Under the pieces are notes generated by a model. That model saw only the letters and a list, made by a program, of their open reading frames with translations, had not been told where the DNA came from and ran no database searches. A stretch of DNA of 64,000 bases, from assembly GCA_021295715.1 (NCBI GenBank), contig JAGWBV010000012.1, positions 17,325 to 81,324 on the forward strand, in the 5' to 3' direction. The stretch comes from Candidatus Poribacteria bacterium. Its GTDB lineage: Bacteria; Poribacteria; WGA-4E; WGA-3G. Shown in pieces: positions 36,395 through 44,942 of the stretch; positions within the stretch are counted from its first letter, which is position 1, and each line of letters begins with the position of its first letter. A program made the position numbers and the translations under genes.

Positions 36395-37498
36395 TTACCA
36401 ATCGACAACAGAACCATCGTCGGGGTGGTACGTCACGGGATTCTGCCAATCATGGTCAATCTTATCTTCGAGTGCGTCTTCATCGAGTTCGATACCGAGT
36501 CCGGGACCGGTGGGCAATTCAACGAACCCATCTTTGAAGACAAAGGGGTTCTTAAGGTAGCCTTCACCGAGTGTTGTATGCTCCTGCATCAAAAAGTTCG
36601 GAATTGACGCATCTAATTGAATACACGCTGCTAAAGAGATGGGACCGAGCGGATTGTGCGGGGCAATACCACCGTAATAGGCTTCTGCCATCCCAGCGAT
36701 GATGCGCACCTCGTTGATCCCCCCAGCATGACAGAGATCAGGTTGAAGAATAGATGCTGCTTGTTTCTCTAAGATTTCACGGAAACCCCATTTTGTGAAC
36801 ACACGCTCACCTGTCGCAATCGGAATGTGGGTGCTCCGCGCGATTTCGGCGAGGGTGTCCACATTTTGGCACTGAATTGGTTCTTCAATGAACATCGGTT
36901 GGTAGGGTTCTAACGCTTTAATCAGAACTTTTGCGGTTTGCGGGCTGACTGCCCCGTGAAAGTCAATTGCGAGGTCAACTTCTGTGCCTGCGGCTTCGCG
37001 CAACGCTGCGAAGTGATCCACGGCTCTGTCGATAAAGGCTTTGTTTTCGATGATGCGTGCGGGTCTGCCGCCTGCAGGACCTGTTTTGAATGCGGTGAAC
37101 CCTTTGTCAATCCACTCTTTGATTCCGTCTGGGTCCCCACCGCCTTTATAGAGCCTGATGCGGTCTCGCGTCGGTCCACCGAAGAGTTGATAGACAGGAA
37201 CACCAAGCGATTTCCCTGCGAGATCCCAGAGTGCTTGCTCTACACCGCTCAAGGCGCTTGTCAGAATGGGACCGCCGCGATAGAACGCGTGGCGATACAT
37301 CGCTTGCCAATGGTGGACAACGCGTCTCGGATCTTGACCGATGAGGTAGGGGGCAAGTTCGTCGACGGCTTGCGCACACGTTTTCGCACGTCCTTCCAGA
37401 ATAGGCTCGCCGAGTCCGACTAAACCCTCATCCGTATGGATTTTAAGAAAGAGCCAGCGCGGTTGCACCAGAAAAGTTTCCAATTTTGTTATCTTCAT
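36395..37498 (-). CDS. dgoD: D-galactonate dehydratase-type enolase
   Basis: 367 residues that align end to end with DgoD: RWLFLKIHTDEGLVGLGEP, YLIGQDPRRVVHHWQ, FYRGGPILTSALSGVEQALW, and the C-terminal WQNPVTYHPDDGSVVDW. Metal ligands are in AIDFHG (D179), FIEEP (E205/206) and TGERV (E231); H181 and H281 (APHNP) fit the catalytic histidines. The enzyme dehydrates a sugar acid, galactonate in the reference proteins, to a 2-keto-3-deoxy acid. No DgoK/DgoA genes are beside it; two isomerases follow instead, so the physiological acid may differ. Confidence 0.85.
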   Translation of the reverse strand: MKITKLETFLVQPRWLFLKIHTDEGLVGLGEPILEGRAKTCAQAVDELAPYLIGQDPRRVVHHWQAMYRHAFYRGGPILTSALSGVEQALWDLAGKSLGVPVYQLFGGPTRDRIRLYKGGGDPDGIKEWIDKGFTAFKTGPAGGRPARIIENKAFIDRAVDHFAALREAAGTEVDLAIDFHGAVSPQTAKVLIKALEPYQPMFIEEPIQCQNVDTLAEIARSTHIPIATGERVFTKWGFREILEKQAASILQPDLCHAGGINEVRIIAGMAEAYYGGIAPHNPLGPISLAACIQLDASIPNFLMQEHTTLGEGYLKNPFVFKDGFVELPTGPGLGIELDEDALEDKIDHDWQNPVTYHPDDGSVVDW

Positions 37499-37640
37499 GT
37501 TTTAATTGTTCCTTGCGGTTCGGTCAGGGGCGTTAGGACTTTATGCTGCCGGTTAATCAACCTTCCGGTATACCTGGGGAAATCCGCAGAAACACCCTAT
37601 CAAAAACACCCTCCGCTACGCTTACGGGCTACGCGCTTAA
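37496..37640 (-). repeat. Full composite leader repeat
   Basis: On the minus strand: TAGCCCGTAAGCGTAGCGG, GGTGTTTTTGATAGGGTGTT, CAGGTATACCGGAAGG, CCTGACCGAACCGCAAGG, AACAATTAAAACATG. The last ATG starts dgoD. The rest of the 428-bp gap (37641-37786) shows no further gene. Confidence 0.72.
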
Positions 37641-37786
37641 GTCTAACAAAAACCTCTTTACGGACACCTTGAAAGTTAATAGGTGCTTGCAAGCGGCAAT
37701 TCCCACTTGAAACGGATTGCTTTGTGGATTTTGATGTTACCTTACCATTTTCTGTGAATTTTGTCAACAGTTGCAAAATAGCGACA

Positions 37787-37815
37787 TTGACACAAATCTC
37801 CAGACGTGTTATTAT
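37787..37815 (+). promoter_or_regulatory. Sigma-70-type promoter for the lectin gene cluster
   Basis: TTGACA (37787-37792), exactly 17 bp, then TATTAT (37810-37815). It leaves a ~105-nt leader before the ATG at 37927. Confidence 0.8.
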
Positions 37816-37926
37816 TTTCTCAATGATTTCGTTCAGTGTTGCACGGTTGAGTTCATTTTTCGTGTGTTCCTGCACAATTACCTTTTTGAGCAAACCCCTT
37901 GAAATTCACAAAAGGAGACCTGCACA

Positions 37927-39177
37927 ATGAGCCGTTCTTATGTCCTTGCCCTGATTTTTATCACCAATATCACACTTCTGTTCTCATTGTCTCTCCAGAG
38001 TGCCGCTACGATATTTTCCGGTCGCGTTGTTGATGAGTCTGGAAAGCCTGTTGCTGGTGTTGAGTTAGCCTTGCCCGGATTCAGAGTGACCACACCTCAG
38101 GACCAAGATGAACCTGTGTTTCTTCCCTCTCAACAGGCTGAGACGAATTATGTTGGCGAGTTCCTAATTAGCGATATTACTTCACCTTCGGTTCAATTGG
38201 TGTTACTTCCCTTCCGTGCTGCGGCGTATGAAATTCACGCTGCCAAAATTGAGGGTATATCTTTCTATATTGATGAGAATCGGGGTCGTTATGGTGGTCT
38301 CACGTTTGCTATTACGCCGGGAGCGGATGTCAAAGGTGTGGAGATAACCCTTCGTCCGAGAATGCGGATTCGTGGGCGGGTTCTTTCTGCAGACGGCACC
38401 CCGCTTCGTAATGCGCGCGTCAGTATCAGGATAGAACGCCGACGTATAGAAGGTGGTGGTGGTGGTGATCGTGGCGGCACGAGGGACCTCGATGCAGATG
38501 GCTACTTTGTGGAATACATGGAAAGGCCTGCCTACTATACTATCTCCGTGGGCTATCAGGGACAGTCCGCAACATCGGAAGAAATATTGCTTGAAGACGG
38601 GGAACGTCATGATAAACTCGTCTTGACGCTCGACGATAAATCGCCTCTGAAGCCTGACCGAGCGGTCGCTCGCGCCCCCAACAGAGAACGCTTTGAAGCC
38701 GCGTGGAACCGCGATCGTCAAGGTATGTGGGCGATCAATCCTAAAAATCGGCATGCCTACAAAAGGATTTATTGCGAAAGCTATGAGGAGGCGCGCACCC
38801 GCGCTGTTGAGCAAGGGGCGCATCTCGTTGCTATCAACGATGCAGCGGAACAGGAATGGCTCCTTGAAGTCTTTGGACGAGAAAACTTTTGGATTGGACT
38901 GACCGACGCTTCAAAAGCGGAGAACCCACACTGGGATAACGACGAACCTGTCACGTATACCGACTGGAGTTCATCAGAGAAGATTCCGAGTAGTGTAGAG
39001 ACAGGTCAAGCCGGTGACGCAAACCAAAATTACACTGTTCTCATCGGATTGACAGGAAAGTGGCAAGAGACACGTCAAGGCGATCCGCTCGCACGTCTCA
39101 CTGAACGAGCGATTCTGGAGAAAGAGCGTTTCACTGTTGGAGCACCTGAGTTAGACGATGATATTGAGAAGCGTTAA
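37927..39177 (+). CDS. Secreted protein with carboxypeptidase-regulatory-like and C-type-lectin domains
   Basis: 416 residues; ATG with AAAGGAG 8 bp upstream. Signal peptide 1-27 (VLALIFITNITLLFSLSL). Residues ~32-100 start FSGRVVDESGKPVAGVELAL and ~145-230 contain MRIRGRVLSADGTPLRNARV, both CarboxypepD_reg-like beta-sandwiches, with a Gly-rich insert (GGGGGDRGG). Residues ~265-400 form a C-type-lectin-like domain: RHAYKRIYCESYEEA, GAHLVAINDAAEQEWL, FWIGLTDA. The canonical four cysteines are absent, so calcium and sugar binding are uncertain. Probably a surface ligand-binding protein. It is the intact first member of a three-gene tandem family. Confidence 0.85.
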   Translation: MSRSYVLALIFITNITLLFSLSLQSAATIFSGRVVDESGKPVAGVELALPGFRVTTPQDQDEPVFLPSQQAETNYVGEFLISDITSPSVQLVLLPFRAAAYEIHAAKIEGISFYIDENRGRYGGLTFAITPGADVKGVEITLRPRMRIRGRVLSADGTPLRNARVSIRIERRRIEGGGGGDRGGTRDLDADGYFVEYMERPAYYTISVGYQGQSATSEEILLEDGERHDKLVLTLDDKSPLKPDRAVARAPNRERFEAAWNRDRQGMWAINPKNRHAYKRIYCESYEEARTRAVEQGAHLVAINDAAEQEWLLEVFGRENFWIGLTDASKAENPHWDNDEPVTYTDWSSSEKIPSSVETGQAGDANQNYTVLIGLTGKWQETRQGDPLARLTERAILEKERFTVGAPELDDDIEKR

Positions 39178-39206
39178 AGCACGTCAAGACGCGAGGAGGT
39201 ATTAAC

Positions 39207-40525
39207 ATGAACCGGACATATACTATCCCAAAGTTAGTGTCGCTTGCATTGATACTTTTGCTTGTCGTGGTAGGCGTTGAAGTAGTGGCAGAAGAGCTTA
39301 GTGGAATTTCTGGGAAAGTCGTCGATTTAGAGGGTAACGCTATCGCTGGCTTCACATTTGGCATTCGACCCGTCCAACTACACGACGGTTTTCTGGAACC
39401 TGATCGAGGGAACCCAGTCGATTTACCCAAGGGAGAAACGGATTCGGCGGGTGCTTTCACTGTCAACGATATCCAGCCCGGGCTTGTTCAATTAATCGCA
39501 ATTCCAGCTCCCTTGCTGGATGCGTTTGAAATGTTTGACCCGGAGAGGCGAAATTCCGCCAGAATTGATGAGCCGTGGCGGACTTCATCCAGATAAGAAG
39601 ATTCTCTCTATTCAAGTCGGAACGGTCACCTTCTTCAATATAGGAGAGCACCGATTTTCTGAAGGACTCACCTTTGCACTCGAACCCGGTGTGATTATTG
39701 AAGATGTCAAAGTTACCGTTAAGTCACGACTTCGGATTCGTGGACGCGTTGTTTACGCCGATGGCACACCTCGAAGCGGATCTCTCTATGGAACAGCGTC
39801 ATGAATTTCGTCCAAATCATAGTAGCAGCTATGGTACCAACTTTTTTACGGATGCCGGTGGTTACTTTACGGAATATACGAATGAGCCGGGGTTTTATAC
39901 ACTATCTGTAGAATATAACGACCTTTCTGCAGGCGCGGGTCCCTTCCTTCTCAAAGATGGCGTGCAGCCTGAGGAGATTATCTTAACGCTCGAAGGTAAG
40001 CCGGCTCCTGTTGAACCCTCTACTGATAACATTCCAGCCCCCGGTAACATTGAGTTTCGCCAGCCACCTGCACCGCCAATAGCAAAAAGCGTGTGGATCA
40101 TTAATCCCACGAATGGACACGCCTACAAAAAGGTTCGTTGTGAAGACTGGCAGGATGCCCAACGCAAGGCGGTTGAGGAAGGCGCGCACCTCGTCTCTAT
40201 CAATGACGAAGCTGAACAGCATTGGCTTGAGGTAATCTTTACGCACAAACCCTTTTGGATCGGACTCACCGATGTGGAAAAAGAGGGGGAATGGCGGTGG
40301 GATAGCGGTGAACCCGTCACCTATACCAACTGGGCAACCCAACCAATCTTTCCTGATAGACTTCCAGACACCGAAAAGGACTATGTCGTGGTTACTTTTA
40401 GACAAGGCGGGTGGCAATCCGCCGGTCCCGAAAGTCCGCTCTGGCGCATGGCACGATGGGCAGTCATCGAAAAAGACGGCTTGGTTTCTACAATGTCTCC
40501 TACACCAAAGTCTACGGATGAGTAG
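39207..40525 (+). pseudogene. Frameshifted paralogue of the 37927 lectin-domain protein
   Basis: The gene starts at ATG 39207 with a signal peptide (LVSLALILLLVVVG) and runs in three frames. The first covers 39207 to about 39550 (SGISGKVVDLEGNAIAGFTF). The second runs from there to ~39780, ending LRIRGRVVYADGTPRS. The third goes on to the stop at 40525 and holds the whole C-type-lectin domain (GAHLVSINDEAEQHWL, FWIGLTDVEKEGEW). Both breaks shift by +1 and fall where the intact neighbour reads straight through. It could be a true pseudogene or two sequencing errors; the neighbouring third copy is also broken, which favours decay. Confidence 0.8.
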
Positions 40526-40967
40526 ATGGTATTATCTGACGTGTGACGAAGATGGCGATCCTTGAAAAGCGGATATGTCCCACAGTTCCCCTGCTGAAGA
40601 AAATAATAGTTACGTGAGTTTGATAAAAGTGTCAAGTTGGGTTTCGCTACCGTTATTGACACAGAAAGTGTCTTGAAAAACGACACATCTCTCCACATTC
40701 TGCGATTTTTTTGGCGTGTTTACCGCTCTACCTAGGGGAAACACCCAAGCAAAAACACCTACAGATTTATTTTCAAACTGGCGTTGGTTGGCATCTGCGG
40801 CGGTTTCGTTCAATGTTCACTTCTCCCTTACAATTTTTCCAATTAAGTTAGTCGATCCTTACCACAAAACCTATGATGTGTTGATGTGGGGCATAGATTT
40901 TTCAGTGTTTGCTCTAACTTGGGTGGGATGTGTGGAACATTTTGCTTACATGAGATGGAGGCAACTT
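40526..40967. other. 442-bp gap with one TGCTTGGGTG-family repeat
   Basis: GGGGAAACACCCAAGCAAAA followed by ACACCTACAG at 40736-40765; the inverse of the same 30 bp recurs at 54019-54050. A TTGACA at 40656-40661 has no fitting -10 box. No gene is supported. Confidence 0.5.
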
Positions 40968-41425
40968 ATGCATCGCCAAAACCTTTTGTATGGAATTGTG
41001 GTAATTCCCCTCCTGATTTGCACCCTACTGGCTTGTGGTGAAACTGAAGATGCCTCCTCTGTCGCGTTATCCGAAACCGTGATAGAAGGAGACACGTCGG
41101 GTTTTTCGGGGCGTGTTGTTGATGAAACTGGGATGCGGATTCGCGCGAAAATCGTTTTTGCAGACGGCACCCCCTTAGCAAACAAAACGGTTGACATCAA
41201 CATAAGAGCACAAGGTTTACATGGAAATAATGTTGGGGATGTCCAAGGGACGGGGCAGACCGATGCGTAAGGATACTTTGTGGAGTATGTAGATAGGAAC
41301 AGGGCAACCAGCTACAGAGTGTCAGTTGAATATAATGGGCTTTGCGCAACGTCGGAGATATTTGTACTCAAAGTCGGGGAACGCCGCGAAGATCTGATTT
41401 TGGAGTTACCAGGTCCGCCCCGATG
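40968..41425 (+). pseudogene. Decayed third paralogue of the lectin-domain family
   Basis: ATG 40968, GGAGG upstream, lipoprotein signal (IVVIPLLICTLLACG). GFSGRVVDETG runs directly into MRIRAKIVFADGTPLANKTV, so about 100 residues found in the intact copy are missing between them. An in-frame TAA at 41268-41270 interrupts TDA-GYFVEYVDRNRATSY, after which the frame continues to 41425. The C-type-lectin domain is absent. Without suppression the product is a ~100-residue lipoprotein fragment. Confidence 0.8.
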
Positions 41426-41470
41426 AAGTGGTCAGAACAGGAAAAAACGTGTAAATTGCGTGTGGGTGCC

Positions 41471-42550
41471 TTATGGAAGCAGGTTTCCGCAGTAGGCGCA
41501 AGCGTCCAGTTTGACATCCCCCTTAAACGTTTCACGTTCAGGCGTTAGGTAGGTCTCGTAATTCGTGACGCAGTTTGTGTTTTCACACGTCCGTGTAGAA
41601 ACGGCAATGTCTCGCTCTGGGGGTTGTGTCAAGATAAGTTGCTCGAGTCCAACAAGGCTCGCGATCAGTGCCATCCGAACCGGTACTGCGTTCGCGGATT
41701 GCTCAAAATAGGCAGCGCGGGGGTCGTCATCTAATTCATAGGCGAGTTCATTGACACGCGGGAGTGGATGCATAATCATCGCATCGGGTTTGGCGTTTTC
41801 CATGACTGTTGCGTTCAACAGATAACTTCCACGCACGGTTGCCGCGTCCATATTCGGCGGAAGCCGTTCCTCTTGGAGTCGGTTGACGTAAATGACATCC
41901 AACCTGTCAATCACTTCTGTAATACTTTCTACCTCGAGAGGTATCTGTCCATGGCACTGTTCGAGTTGTGCGAGCACCCAAGGTGGCATTTGTAGCGGTT
42001 TCGGCGCGATGTGAATCAGGTTCCCGCCAAATCGGGCGACTGCAAGAGCAAAGGAATGTGCCGCCCGTCCAAACTGGAGATCGCCACAGATGCCGACAGT
42101 TAACCCTTCTATCTTGGATTTTCGCTGTATAATCGTATAAAGGTCTGCAAGTGCCTGGGTCGGATGCGTGTGACTTCCATCGCCGCCGTTGATAACTGGG
42201 ATATGCGCGTGCTGTGCAATGACACGCGCCGCACCTGCCCAGTTGTGCCGAACGACAATGAGATCGGCGTAGTTTGTCACCATCCGTGCGGTGTCAGCGA
42301 GGGTTTCCCCTTTAGTGGCGGAAGTTGCTTGCGGATCGGCGAAGCCGAGTGTACCGCCGTTGAGCCGTTCCATCGCACTTTCAAACGAAAGTCGTGTCCG
42401 CGTGCTCGGTTCATAAAAGAGGGTTGCCAGCAATTTACTGCGACAGATCCCTGCCCATGTTTCCAAGTGCGACTGCATGCCTGCCGCGAGTCGAAAGATC
42501 TGCTCAATCTCAAAATTCGACAAATCGTCGAGTGTTACCAGATGCCGCAT
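41471..42550 (-). CDS. pyrB: Aspartate carbamoyltransferase with a PyrI-type zinc domain
   Basis: 359 residues from ATG 42550 (AGAGGAG upstream; an ORF extension to 42637 is rejected). Catalytic-chain motifs: FYEPSTRTRLSFESAM (carbamoyl-phosphate site), HPTQALADLYTI, LQFGRAAHSFALAV and MHPLPRVNELAYELDDDPRAAYFEQ. It makes N-carbamoyl-aspartate in pyrimidine synthesis. After the usual end at ~305 comes a tail with C321-ENTN-C326 and C351-AY-C354, matching the zinc ribbon at the end of the regulatory chain PyrI (CX4C...CX2C). The nucleotide-binding half of PyrI is not present. pyrD lies one gene upstream. Confidence 0.93.
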   Translation of the reverse strand: MRHLVTLDDLSNFEIEQIFRLAAGMQSHLETWAGICRSKLLATLFYEPSTRTRLSFESAMERLNGGTLGFADPQATSATKGETLADTARMVTNYADLIVVRHNWAGAARVIAQHAHIPVINGGDGSHTHPTQALADLYTIIQRKSKIEGLTVGICGDLQFGRAAHSFALAVARFGGNLIHIAPKPLQMPPWVLAQLEQCHGQIPLEVESITEVIDRLDVIYVNRLQEERLPPNMDAATVRGSYLLNATVMENAKPDAMIMHPLPRVNELAYELDDDPRAAYFEQSANAVPVRMALIASLVGLEQLILTQPPERDIAVSTRTCENTNCVTNYETYLTPERETFKGDVKLDACAYCGNLLP

Positions 42551-42605
42551 TCTTCTCCTCTGGAGGCGTTTTGTAAACGTCCCCTCTGAATTTGCTGACG
42601 AGTTT

Positions 42606-43562
42606 CTATCTGCGTAGGGATTGCATGAACGCTTCAAGGCTATCGGATTGAGGAATTGTGAGTAGCAATTGCCTGAGGTCTTGCAAATCGTCTATAGATT
42701 CAAGGGCAGGCTTTAAGGTTTCAACAGCATCAGTGTTGAATTGCATTGTTAACAATGCGATGATGCTTTCGATAGTGCCTTTTCTCTCGCCTTGTTCAAT
42801 TCCTTGTTCAATTCCTTGTTCAATTCCTTGTTCAATTCCTTGTTCAATTCCTTGTTCAATTCCTTGTTCAAGAGCTTCTTGTTTTGCCTCTTGAATGTAA
42901 AGTTGAAAAAAAGGGGATTCTTGCATGATGCCCTCCGGTAAAAGGTGTTTAATCAATTGTGGTTCATAAATCAATCCACCAAAAATGCCGAGTGCTGCGA
43001 GTAAAATATCCCGGGTGTATTGATCCGCGCGTACCGACGCTGTCACGTCAATACATTTTTCCAGCCAGCGGTTTGGTTCTATTCTTTCTGGTGGTTTCAT
43101 CAGCGGTGTTAAAGGCAATAATCCCGGTGCCTGCATTTCCAAAACCGATTGTCCGTCTATCTCAATCAGTCTTATCACTTTATAGCGTAGTATGTACTCG
43201 TAACCGGGTCCCTTATAAGCATAATAACCTTTATCATTTCTACCTGCATTAGGGCGCAGATAGATGACGTTAGAATAGACAGGTATCTGATGTAGATGAA
43301 TAAGAAAACCGTTATAGCCTGCAATGCGGCTCCACATCGGTTTTTGGCTATCGCCTGTTTGTACTTCGGTGTGGAGTATTACTGTTTCGTTTGGGAGCTG
43401 CACCTTCAAAGTACTATCATTTTGATGCGTTTTGAGTGTCGGTTCTTCAGTTTCGAGTTTCTCTAGAACTTTGAGATTTGAATGTCCGATTATGAATTCT
43501 GCGAATTCTTGTGAGTGTTCCAGCATGATATATTTCGATGCATTGTTGTAATACTGTGCCAT
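42606..43562 (-). CDS. Rpn-family (PD-(D/E)XK) recombination-promoting nuclease-like protein
   Basis: 318 residues. N-terminal nuclease-like region with LPNETVILHTEVQTGDSQ (the E-x-Q of the PD-(D/E)XK core) and SRIAGYNGFLIHLHQIPVYSNVIYL, followed by the helical region typical of Rpn/DUF4351 proteins. Residues ~233-260 are seven EQGI tetrapeptides in a row, encoded by a perfect 12-bp tandem repeat. These proteins are thought to promote recA-independent recombination and to vary in repeat number. It sits between pyrB and pyrD and interrupts an otherwise pyrimidine-related run, suggesting insertion. Confidence 0.8.
   Translation of the reverse strand: MAQYYNNASKYIMLEHSQEFAEFIIGHSNLKVLEKLETEEPTLKTHQNDSTLKVQLPNETVILHTEVQTGDSQKPMWSRIAGYNGFLIHLHQIPVYSNVIYLRPNAGRNDKGYYAYKGPGYEYILRYKVIRLIEIDGQSVLEMQAPGLLPLTPLMKPPERIEPNRWLEKCIDVTASVRADQYTRDILLAALGIFGGLIYEPQLIKHLLPEGIMQESPFFQLYIQEAKQEALEQGIEQGIEQGIEQGIEQGIEQGIEQGERKGTIESIIALLTMQFNTDAVETLKPALESIDDLQDLRQLLLTIPQSDSLEAFMQSLRR
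42791..42870. repeat. 12-bp tandem repeat, ~6.7 units
   Basis: Six full CTTGTTCAATTC units plus CTTGTTCA, all identical. Encodes EQGI repeats in the Rpn-like protein on the minus strand. Confidence 0.9.
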
Positions 43563-43603
43563 ATTATTATTTTACACCAGAGTGTCAGGAAATATCAACG
43601 TTT

Positions 43604-44542
43604 TTATGGTAAGTTAAGACTGACTTTTAGACTCCCAACCAGTTCTTTAACCGACTTCATATTTGCCTGCTTGAGATAGGTGTGGATACCTTTCACCACT
43701 TCCATTGATGCTTGTGGATTGACGAAATTTGCTGTCCCAACTGCTACAGCGGATGACCCAGCGATGAAGAATTCGACAGCGTCCGTGGCAGTCATAATAC
43801 CGCCCATTCCAACGATGGGGATCGAGACGCTTTTATAGACCTCCCAAACCAATCGTAAAGCAACCGGCTTTATCGCGGGACCTGAAAGTCCACCTGTCAC
43901 GTTTGCGAGTTCTGGTCGCCGCGTTTCTGCGTTAATCGCCATGCCGAGGAGTGTGTTGATGGCAGAGAGTGCGTTTGCACCGGCATCTTCAACAGCACGG
44001 GCAATCACTGTAATATCTGTAACGTTTGGGGAGAGTTTGACCAATATGGATAGGTCGGTTTTCGCCCGAACCTCTTTGACGAGTTGGTGTGCCAATGTCG
44101 CATCAACACCGAAACTCATACCACCACAGTCTAAGTTCGGACAGGAAATATTGAGTTCTATACCCGCAACACCATCTGCGCTGTTTAGTTTTTCGGTTAC
44201 GATGAGGTATTCCTCGACTGTTTTCCCGCAGACGTTGACAATCACCGGCACGTCAAAATCGCGCAGATAGGGGAGTTTCTCCGAAATGAAGCCATCTACA
44301 CCGACGTTTTGGAGTCCGATTGCATTCAGCATGCCGGACGGGGTTTCCATGATGCGTTGCATCGGATTGCCGGGCCACGGCACACTCGTAACGCCTTTAA
44401 CAACCACTGCACCGAGTTGGTTCAGATCCACGAAATCGACGTATTCACTGCCGTAGCCGAAGGTGCCAGATGCAGTCATGACAGGATTTCGCATCTGAAT
44501 CCCGCCGATATTCACGTTGAGTGATAAATCCATTGTGTCCAT
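43604..44542 (-). CDS. pyrD: Dihydroorotate dehydrogenase, class 1B type
   Basis: 312 residues from ATG 44542, which directly follows the stop of the gene upstream (TAAAATG); an extension to 44590 is rejected. Motifs: MTASGTFGYGSEY, MLNAIGLQNVGVDGF, ELNISCPNLDCGG (catalytic cysteine of class 1B), ILVKLSPNVTDI and GMGGIMTATDAVEFFIAGSSAV. Oxidises dihydroorotate to orotate, using a PyrK partner not seen here. Separated from pyrB by an Rpn nuclease gene on the same strand. Confidence 0.93.
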   Translation of the reverse strand: MDTMDLSLNVNIGGIQMRNPVMTASGTFGYGSEYVDFVDLNQLGAVVVKGVTSVPWPGNPMQRIMETPSGMLNAIGLQNVGVDGFISEKLPYLRDFDVPVIVNVCGKTVEEYLIVTEKLNSADGVAGIELNISCPNLDCGGMSFGVDATLAHQLVKEVRAKTDLSILVKLSPNVTDITVIARAVEDAGANALSAINTLLGMAINAETRRPELANVTGGLSGPAIKPVALRLVWEVYKSVSIPIVGMGGIMTATDAVEFFIAGSSAVAVGTANFVNPQASMEVVKGIHTYLKQANMKSVKELVGSLKVSLNLP

Positions 44543-44543
44543 T

Positions 44544-44816
44544 TTAGCGAAAATAGTCGAGAGCAACAGAGCAAAACAATAAAATGCCAACTATAACAAC
44601 CAATCCCCAAGATGTCGGTATTCGTCGTTGGGACAGTTGAGATGGTAATCTGTCTTTAAAGAAGGTTGAAAGGGCTACAACAGATAACAGGATAAAAGTT
44701 ACGACTGCGTCGATGATATTTGCCCAGCCGGTGATAGTTCCCGAAAGAACACGGTCCACTGTCAAACCTATCCCACATATTCCCGCGATGATACCGACAA
44801 CATGGTGCCGTTTCAT
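44544..44816 (-). CDS. Small membrane protein, 90 residues
   Basis: Three hydrophobic segments: HVVGIIAGICGIGLTVDRVL, ANIIDAVVTFILLSVVALST and WGLVVIVGILLFCSVALDYF. Not recognised. Its stop is one base from the pyrD start, so the two are probably translated together. Whether it serves the flavoenzyme or is an accidental neighbour is unknown. Confidence 0.65.
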   Translation of the reverse strand: MKRHHVVGIIAGICGIGLTVDRVLSGTITGWANIIDAVVTFILLSVVALSTFFKDRLPSQLSQRRIPTSWGLVVIVGILLFCSVALDYFR

Positions 44817-44942
44817 AGAAAATGCTCCTACGGACGATATGATTTTGAAGTGTGTTAAAGATTCACCCTTTCAGTCCAAGAAGTGTAACACCAATATACT
44901 TCGGAAGTCAAGTAATTTTTCGCACGCTTTTAGCAACGCATG

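Noticed and set aside
40716-41270. Intact 184-residue protein starting at 40716
   Set aside because: The first 84 residues come from repeat DNA; the real start is the lipoprotein ATG at 40968 with GGAGG.
42550-42637. Longer N-terminus for pyrB (MKRSCNPYADRNSS...)
   Set aside because: The added residues match no ATCase, and a good AGAGGAG lies just before ATG 42550.
42791-42870. CRISPR or attachment-site array
   Set aside because: Perfect 12-bp units without spacers, in frame, encoding EQGI.
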